From the NCBI GenBank assembly GCA_027596075.1, contig JADGJC010000025.1:62001-126000 (forward strand): a DNA stretch of 64,000 nt, written 5' to 3'. The notes below the pieces were generated by a model. That model worked only from the letters and a program-made list of their open reading frames with translations. It was not told the DNA's origin and did no database searches. Positions 57,122-64,000 of this stretch are shown in pieces. Position 1 is the stretch's first letter. Every line of letters starts with the position of its first letter. Position numbers and translations under genes: made by a program. Source of the stretch: Rhizophlyctis rosea (Eukaryota; Chytridiomycota; Chytridiomycetes; Rhizophlyctidales; Rhizophlyctidaceae).

Positions 57122-59462
57122 CTATACCGAACGTCTGCCAGACTCCCGCTTCCTCTTTGTCCCACCAGCAGATTTTTGCCTGCGAACCGGCTTCGCCTCC
57201 TCTTCCTCCTCCTCCTCCTCCAACTCGTCCTTCACAGCAGCCTGCTTATTCTTCTTCTTCGGCTTCGGCATATCAACATCTGGTGGCAACTCTGCCCTCT
57301 CCAATTTCCTCTGCAGCTCAAAATCAAACTCTACAAACTCCAACACGGAAAACTTCATCTTAAATGCCCCACTCTTGATCCCCTCCCTGATCTCCTCCTT
57401 TGTCGCATTCCCCTGCAGGTTGAATTTTTGGTCCACCTGCTCCTGCTTTCCCCCACTCTTTGGTTGCGATACTGTCCACCCATGTGTTCCGGGTCTTCTC
57501 CGAGTATTTCATGAACGCATGGGGTGGTAGGATTCCTGAGCACTTTGATCGATATCGTCCGAGATAGTTGAAGCCGGATCGACGTTTATAGGGACCTTGT
57601 GGTGTGGTGTCGTTACAGAAGACATTAAAGGTTGTCTGGTTGTTCTCCGCAAGGGCTTCATCGACGTCGAGCTCTGTTAAGACGAGACCGGGATCTCCGG
57701 GTTTGCGCGGGAAGTCTGGATTCCACACCTTTGGGAGCCTCTATTTCAGCCATCAAGCACGCATGCATCTTGTCATTATTTAAGCTTGTACTCACCACCG
57801 TTGCCTTCATATACCATTCCCCATTGTTGTAGAACTGGTGTTTGAGATGTGCTGCAGGCTGAACGCAGGTTTCGCATGTGTTGCCACCAAGAACTGGACG
57901 GAGTACTTTGTCAGCCAGGAACCGCCTGGCAGGGATTGGTAGATCGTCGGGACCCTTCCGGAGGCCTGAGGCAATAAGATCGATGGGCCCTTCACCTTTA
58001 GCAACTTCGTTCTTCACATGAAGGAGTAGTTGCTGCCGCTCTTCATGGGATATATTGAGTGCAGGGGTTTCTATCGGATTGGTATCAGGATCCTGCGTTT
58101 CTGAGGATTTGATGAGCAAAATGTTTCTGGAAGGAAACAATCCAGTAACCATACCCTCTTGCTTCACCGGTACGTCGAGCTTCACCCTGGCATCAATGGT
58201 TTCTGAACGAGTGACTCGTCTTCTTTTAGCTTGGTGATTAGTGGCTGACCCTGCATCAGATTATCAATTCAGTTGGACACGGTGCCAAACATACAAGTAA
58301 TGACAGTAAGGTGTTGGAGTGCTCACCTGGGATGTAGTCTAAATTGGCCTCCTCCGCCTGGTCCCCATCATAATCCTCACCATCCCCATCCGACTCATCC
58401 TCTCCAGGGATGTATTCATCCTCACTTTCTTCCATTGCTCCTTCAGTTTCGCTGAGAACATCTTCACTCTCACTGAGGTGATTATCGCTTTCGTTCGCAA
58501 CTGGACGCCTTAGCTTGCTAGAGCCTTCCTCTTCACGCACTTCGAGTGCTGTCAAACATATTCTGGTTAGGTCATCTGGTTGTCACATGGCTAACAAGGG
58601 AAGCAGGTTAGAACACCTGAGGGAGGATCATCAGGGGTATCTTCCTCCTCTATGTCAGACCAGTGTTCAATGGCCTCGTCACTGTGCTCCCACGGCACAA
58701 TGGTCTTTACATCAATATCCATGTTGGAGTCATACGGTAGCGTGGGGAGGAAATCAATTGAGCGGAGTTCTGGAGAGGATGGATGTGAACTTTGGGTTTG
58801 GGCAGTAGCTGCCTCAATTTTAGGCGTGCGGGATGGGGTTGGGTATATGGGTTCGTGCTTGATTTGCGAAGTAGTAGGGGAACTGAAGGTGTCCTTGTCG
58901 CTTCGCTGTTCAAGAGGCGGAGTAGGGTATAAAGTAGCCTCCTCGATCTTAACAACAGCACCATCATTGCCTTGTGAGGCAATATCGGGACTTGGGTGTG
59001 TGTTAGGCAAGGTTGGAGTAGTCGGCGTGTGCGTTTCGGTCTTGAGAATGTCATCGACAGTTGGCGGTTTGATGGGGGAAGCGGGAGGACTAGGGAATGG
59101 CATAGGCATTTCGCTTTTCACATACGTGGTGTATTTTCGACGTTGACGATTGGACGTGGTGGGGTGCAAGTTTGTGACTTGGCTTCTTCTTTGTCAACGT
59201 TGAGGGTGCTGGTGCCATTGTCGTCGTCGTCAATGTCAAGGAGGCTGATACATATCTTCAAAGGGACGTGCACGCGTTTTGTGGACTGTGGTGGTTCATC
59301 AGGCACTATAAACTCCTTCTTAACGTTCTTCATATTGATGATTTCGATATCAGAATCGTTTCCATCGTCGTAAGCGTCCGCCTCCAAGTCCAGCTGCCGA
59401 GCCTTTTCACGATGCTCCGCAGCCCGTCTCTTCACTGCCAGTTTTGCGCTGTTCTGCACCAT
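57122..59462 (-). CDS. DUF6697-like protein A, rich in SUMO-consensus motifs (apparent frameshift)
   Basis: Minus-strand exons: about 59462 to about 59190 (donor unresolved), then to 58617, 58327-58548, 57796-58250 and 57122-57728. The N-terminal two thirds are acidic and disordered with repeats of psi-K-x-E (VKKE, VKIE, IKHE, VKQE, VKNE), YPTP segments and an NLS-like AKRRRV. The C-terminal part has a domain with MKATVVWNPDFPRKPGDPG, FNYLGRYRSKCSG and KFSVLEFVEFDFELQRKLE, which resembles fungal DUF6697 from memory (unverified). The last exon is 607 nt, one base over a multiple of three: the frame changes at the GTGGGGGAAA run near 57456, after which the text matches paralogue B. The tail is Lys-rich and poly-Glu. 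Nuclear location is likely; function unknown. Confidence 0.6.
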
Positions 59463-59837
59463 TGTGTTATGCCGTCAGAGAAGTGTAAAAACACAAGGGG
59501 TTTCAAAAAAGTTGAGGACTGATGCGACTCGAATGAGTATGGGTTAGATTTGAGGTGGTGTCAGATGTTTTGGATTGCTCGCCACTTTCCCAGTCCCAGG
59601 AGTTGGCAGCCCCTGCATGTCCACCAGGCCGGACAGCTGCCTTAAGAACGTCCACATCTTATTTTACAACTTGCCTAGGATACATACATACTTCATATAT
59701 TGTGACATAATATATTCGAAGTCCTTCACAGTTCATGGATATATTGTAGCTTGCAGAATGACTATGACTACAGTCAATTCGCACACTGTTTCCGGTCATG
59801 ACTTCTGACACGCTGTCATTACTGCATGTCTTTCCAA
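59463..59837. other. intergenic between the two paralogues
   Basis: 375 bp between the start of paralogue A and the stop of paralogue B. No gene seen. Confidence 0.5.
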
Positions 59838-62653
59838 TCACTCCGAGTCGCTTTCATCGTCCTCAACCACCCTTCGCTTCCTCTTTTGTTGTTGTTTCCG
59901 CTGCTGGTGTTGTCCAGTAGCCCCTCCAGCATCGGCATCTGCCTCTTGCTTCACAAATTTCCTGTTCTCTCCACTCCCTCCTGCTTGTGCCAATGGTGTT
60001 CCACCCCCCCTCGTCATCATCAGACCCATCACCATCCAACTCCCTTTGTGCCTGTATCAGACGCCTATACAACTCCCTGTCAAACTCCACATACTGCAGA
60101 ATGGAGAGTCCTAGCTTCAGGTCCCCTTTTCGCAACGCCCCCTCCACATCCGCAATAGTTGGGTTTGCGGGCAACCGTTCCTTTTGGATTAATCTCTGCA
60201 CTCCCCAATCGTTCGTGCCCCTCTTGCGTAAGATCCTTCCGCCCAAATCTTCCTCGTGGCAGGAGGCAACTTTCCAAACTCCTCCGAAGGTAAATCCTCC
60301 CATTTTACCAATTCGTACTCCCCATTATAGTTATATCCCGCATTTTGGCGCTTGCCATGCTTTAGATGGTAGGTAAGCGGATTGGTAAACAGGGGAAACA
60401 TCGTTTGTTGCGACTTTTTCAGCGCGTCTTCGACCCAACACATTACCGCACCGTGGAGCCCTGGCAGTTTAGGCATATGCGGGTTCCAATCCTGTATGGC
60501 TCAATAACCAATTTTGGTTAAAACGCGTCATTGAGTGTGCCAAAAAGGAAGGACATCCGAAAACCATCATAACACAATTGTAAACTTACCCCAGTTAAGT
60601 GTACATGCATTGCTCCATTGCGATACAGATTAGGCCAGTGCACTTTGTCTGCGCGTAGAAAAACGCCCTGATGGCCACCTCCAAGGACTCTCGCAATTAC
60701 TCTGTTGACGAACCGCACTTCCGGAACAGGCAAACCCTCCTCCACAACTCCATCATGAAGTCCCCAATCCGAGAGGTCCAGACTCCACGCCTCTCTTCCA
60801 TCGTCCCTTTCCTCCTTCTTCACACGCATAACCGGTGCTCTAAGAACCTCCATTTGAATTTCCGGTTCAACCTCCATCACACCTGATAACCACGAAAAAG
60901 AACGAAAAGGTCAGAATAAACCCGGAGATAGCAATTGCTGAAGTGTTGGGATATCACCTTCCAAGTTTGCATTGCCAGAATCATTAGCCAACATATCATA
61001 ATATTGCTCTTGGAAAAACTCGTCATCGTCTGCGTCCGTACCGACTGTTTCGTTACCACGAAGGGATTTGGGAGCACGACAAGCATCGCACATAAGATGG
61101 GAAGGTTGATTCACAAGCGTACACCGCGGACACTCCCAGCCATCTGAGGGTGTTGTGTCCATCTCCACGGGAGATAAATCTTCCCCGCCAGAACTTTGAG
61201 GAGTGTCTTCTGCTTTCGGACCCTCGATTGGCCCGATAGTATCTTCCCGGACGGCGCTTTGTTCCCGGTGCTGTTCTTCGTAATGGTTGAAACTCGCCTC
61301 GCTAATGGCGATTTTCCGTTTGGGTTGTTTCTTCCTATGGGTGCGAGGACCTACTCCCAAAACGTATGAGCAAGAAATGCCTTTCGTTGCAACGATAGAC
61401 AATAGATTACAACCATTCAGCTGCCTCAAATCAACTTACCACCCTTCTTGCGACTTTGTGGCTCCACATACTCTTCGTCTGAATCACTTTCGCTTATCCT
61501 CCTCTGACTGCTCGCGGCCGTCTTCTTCTTCTTTTGTTTTGGTCCTACCAAAACAAGCATAAACCTATTAATAAGTAATTTGGATGCCGTCAAGCTCGGC
61601 CACACACCTTGAGAACTTCCTGGTTCCATTTTGATGCCAAATAAATTTGATGTAGCATCATCATCATTCTCGTCCTCGCTTTCCATCACAATTTTCCGAA
61701 CAGCCTTCCGGTGTGTCTTGTGCTAGTCGGAGTAGGGAGGGCATGCTCTGCAGTTCAGGATTGAGATCAGTTATGGGCCTGCCTTCATCATACTCATGTG
61801 ATAAAGATACATCTGTTTGAAACTTTTTTGCATGCATACCTTGAGACATTCTTTCATCGTTTTCCATTTTCACCACTCCAGTGCCATTGCTGGTACAATG
61901 TTGTGTAACTTCACTAGCATCCTGACCATATTTGAATTCATAAAACTCGATGGCATCACCAGTCACAACTGTCACCCCGTCATTGGCTGCTTCCTCCTCA
62001 TGGGGTGGGGTTGGTGGAAGATGAGGAGACCTTGGTGGTGGGCGGGCAGGGGTTTGGAAGGAATTGCTGGGACTGGCGGCGAATTGAAGAGACTCAGCAG
62101 CTTGGGGAAGATGGTCATTTTCCACTTTTACAGCGACAGCAAGATTTGATTTGACCGCAGATGGGGCAGAAGGAGGTGGGGTGGTGGGTGGTACATCGGT
62201 TCTAGATTTTGAGCGGACAGGTGTTTCGCAAACATTTGGAATGGGCGTCATGATAGGAGAGACATTTTGCAAATGAGGGCAGGCGGGGCTGGCTTCATAC
62301 AAGAGATGGGCTACATCTTCTTCCTTCACTCCCTCCTGCACTAGATGTTCCTTCTTCACTCTGTCAACCTTTATTCTCTTTTGCCCACCACCTTCCATTG
62401 ACATTTTCGCCGTTGCAGCCGTTCCCGTTTCCGTGACTCCATCCTCATCGTCACTGATAAGACTAATACACTCGACCACCTTCTTCTTCGTAGTCTCCAC
62501 CTCCTTCTCCTGCTTCACTTTCAACCTCCTCGCCTCCTCAGCCTGGAACCTAGCCTCCTCGGCCTTCAATCGAAGTCTAAGTTGCTGAAAGCTATCCTCA
62601 TCGAGGGTACTGAGATCTGTCCCAATGTCGGCCATACCAGGCTGCTCAAACAT
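59838..62653 (-). CDS. DUF6697-like protein B with RanBP2 zinc finger, rich in SUMO-consensus motifs (apparent frameshifts)
   Basis: Paralogue of the neighbour at 57122. Clear 3' exons: 61440-61544, 60958-61350, 60590-60882 and 59838-60491; an exon ending at 61609 and a long 5' exon from 62653 are clear, but their junction near 61710 is unresolved. The start is a charged coil (LRLRLKAEEARFQAEEARRL). Psi-K-x-E motifs recur (VKQE, VKKE, VKEE, VKVE, VKME, IKME). DGWECPRCTLVNQPSHLMCD followed by ACRAPK is a RanBP2-type zinc finger. The C-terminal domain has DWNPHMPKLPGLHG, GYNYNGEYELVKWEDLPSEE and LGLSILQYVEFDRELYRRLI. Two compensating frame changes fall in G runs near 60240 and 60006-60012. Nuclear and DNA- or RNA-associated is a guess; DUF6697 label unverified. 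Confidence 0.6.
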
Positions 62654-63231
62654 GTGGGACGTCAGGAAGGTGTTGGAGGATCGCAGGGACGATGTAGTGA
62701 AACTCTACGCGTTTTGGTTTTGCTAACGGTTCTGTTCTCGCGGAAATCGGCAGGCTGGAGAAGCGCTGGCGAAATACACCCACAAGACGAAGTGTGTGTG
62801 AGAGAGTTGATATCAGATTTTGGTACAGTCAATTGCTCGAAAAGGCGTGGGAAAGGGGAACGCGGCCTGGCTTGCAGGCCCCAGGACCCCAGGGCCAGGA
62901 TTGAGGCGCCACAGAGCCGCCTATGTAGGCACTCGCACCAATCTTTGCACATAGTAAATACCCAAATCGTCCCCAGCAAATACGGATGTACTCAAATTTT
63001 CATACCCATTCAGTATGTACGGAGGGAACCACTAGAGAAAGTTCGAAAACGGCTAGCGCATTGAAAACATGTCAACAATCATGCACACATTGACAAACCC
63101 AGACAAAAGGTGTGCTTTGCAAAGCACCATCTTGACCTGCAATAAGTTCGTCCCAGAACTTCACAAATACATGTCGAAAGCCGGAGGCACCAAAGAACTG
63201 TACAACTTCATCTTACGCGCATTATACAAAC
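62654..63231. other. intergenic
   Basis: Upstream of paralogue B and downstream of the RanBP2-finger gene. Overlapping ORFs on both strands lack motifs. Confidence 0.45.
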
Positions 63232-64000
63232 TCAATACGGCCTGTCCCGTCGGTCACGCCTAGCATCAGCCCTCTTATCCTGTGTGTCCCGTCCGGAACG
63301 ATCATCTCCATAGCTACCACCACCTCCCCCATACCCACCATCGCGGCCCCCTCCGTATCCGCCGCCGCCTCCATAGTCGCGGTCACGACCGCCGCCACCA
63401 CCACCATAGCCTTGCGAGCGGCCTCCATATCCGCCTCCGCCGCCGCCGCGGCCATATCCACCTCCACCGTCGCCTCCGCCAGAGTCACCTCCAGCTCCAG
63501 CCGGCTTGGGTTCACCGCATTTGTGGCAGGTGTCGCGACGGGCAAAGTTGTTATTGCCGCAGCTGGATATGGAATGTACCAATGTTAGCAGGATAACCAA
63601 TGACTTTCAAATGAGAATCTTCCGTGACGATGTACCTGCACATCCAATCACCGGGTCGGGAGTTGCCACGACCTCCGCCTCCCCCGTACCCTCCACCTCC
63701 ACCCCCATAACCTCCACCGTAACCACCTCCGCCGCCTCCCGCATCGCCGCCGCCTCCGCCAGCACCGCCGGGCTTAGGCGCTTTGCATCTGTTGCATTCA
63801 CTGCGACGCGCAAAGTTCATGTTGCCGCATCTGTGGAAAGGCTACGTGAGACTTCTGATAGCAAGGTGTGATGATGGGCGAGTTAACAAACTCCAAGATG
63901 GAACACTCACGAGCAAGTCCAATCACCGGGAGCTCCTCCTCCACCTCCACCGCCACGTCCGCCGCCCCCTCCACCTCCACCGCGGCCTCGACCACCCTGC
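63232..64000 (-). CDS. glycine-rich RanBP2-type zinc-finger protein, 3' part
   Basis: The gene runs off the right edge, so the N-terminus is missing. Exons seen: 63911-64000 (partial), 63636-63830 and 63232-63562, all linked by phase 2 junctions. Two complete RanBP2 fingers span the junctions: GDWTC then [20 protein letters not shown], and GDWMC then [20 protein letters not shown]. Each finger starts on one exon and ends on the next, a regular exon design. Between and after them lie Gly-rich tracts with RGG, GYGGG and DRDYGGG, ending RDRRDRPY. The layout is like FUS/TAF15-type or plant ZRANB2-like single-stranded RNA-binding proteins; an RRM could lie outside the window. Confidence 0.8.

Noticed and set aside
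57440..60260. 20-22 nt micro-introns in both DUF6697-like genes
   Set aside because: Removing about 20 nt would also restore frame, but ends would be GC-AG in one case, conserved residues would be lost, and single-base changes in G runs explain the data better.
1..64000. CRISPR arrays, transposons or viral genes
   Set aside because: No regular spaced repeats, no terminal inverted repeats with a transposase, and no reverse-transcriptase or capsid motifs were seen on either strand.

Overview
The window looks like nuclear DNA of a zoosporic, chytrid-like fungus. Genes are dense and cut by many 50-190 nt introns with GT..AG ends and CTAAC-type branch sites. Fungal marks include a CBM1 cellulose-binding module, a PHO85-type CDK and UTR1-like NAD kinase. 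Lineages that keep flagella are suggested by a full-length POC5 centriole protein, a probable augmin (HAUS7-like) subunit and an AT-AC (U12-type) intron in VPS11. All exon structures were read by eye from splice signals and reading-frame continuity; no search was run.

Left third (1-28.6 kb): MOD5-type tRNA isopentenyltransferase (-), 2-oxoglutarate dehydrogenase E1 (+), POC5 (-), a 5S rRNA gene (-), a HAUS7-like gene (+), a GYF-domain/eIF4E-binding protein (-), branched-chain 2-oxoacid dehydrogenase E1 alpha (+), a 3.1 kb gene-poor stretch, a secreted protein with an in-frame stop, PHO85 kinase (+, with an assembly gap) and succinyl-CoA ligase alpha (-).

Middle (29.5-45.4 kb): a secreted AA8 cytochrome with CBM1 (+), a YccF-domain membrane protein (-), a cytochrome P450 (-), a small cysteine-rich secreted protein (-), an arrestin-like protein (-), NAD kinase (-), mitochondrial ribosomal protein uL5m (+), an N-myristoylated disordered protein (-) and a PPxY single-pass membrane protein (-).

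Right third (45.9-64 kb): VPS11 (+), a bacterial-like rhodanese (-), a GH66 dextranase-family enzyme (+), a 2.1 kb gene-poor stretch, arylamine N-acetyltransferase (+), two tandem paralogues with a DUF6697-like domain and many SUMO-consensus motifs (-, both with apparent frameshifts in G runs), and the 3' end of a glycine-rich RanBP2 zinc-finger gene (-) that runs off the window.

Functional links are loose, as expected for a eukaryote. OGDH and succinyl-CoA ligase catalyse successive TCA-cycle steps, BCKDHA is a third mitochondrial 2-oxoacid enzyme, and POC5 and the HAUS7-like gene (both microtubule-organising) are divergent neighbours. The GH66 and AA8-CBM1 proteins point to polysaccharide breakdown outside the cell.
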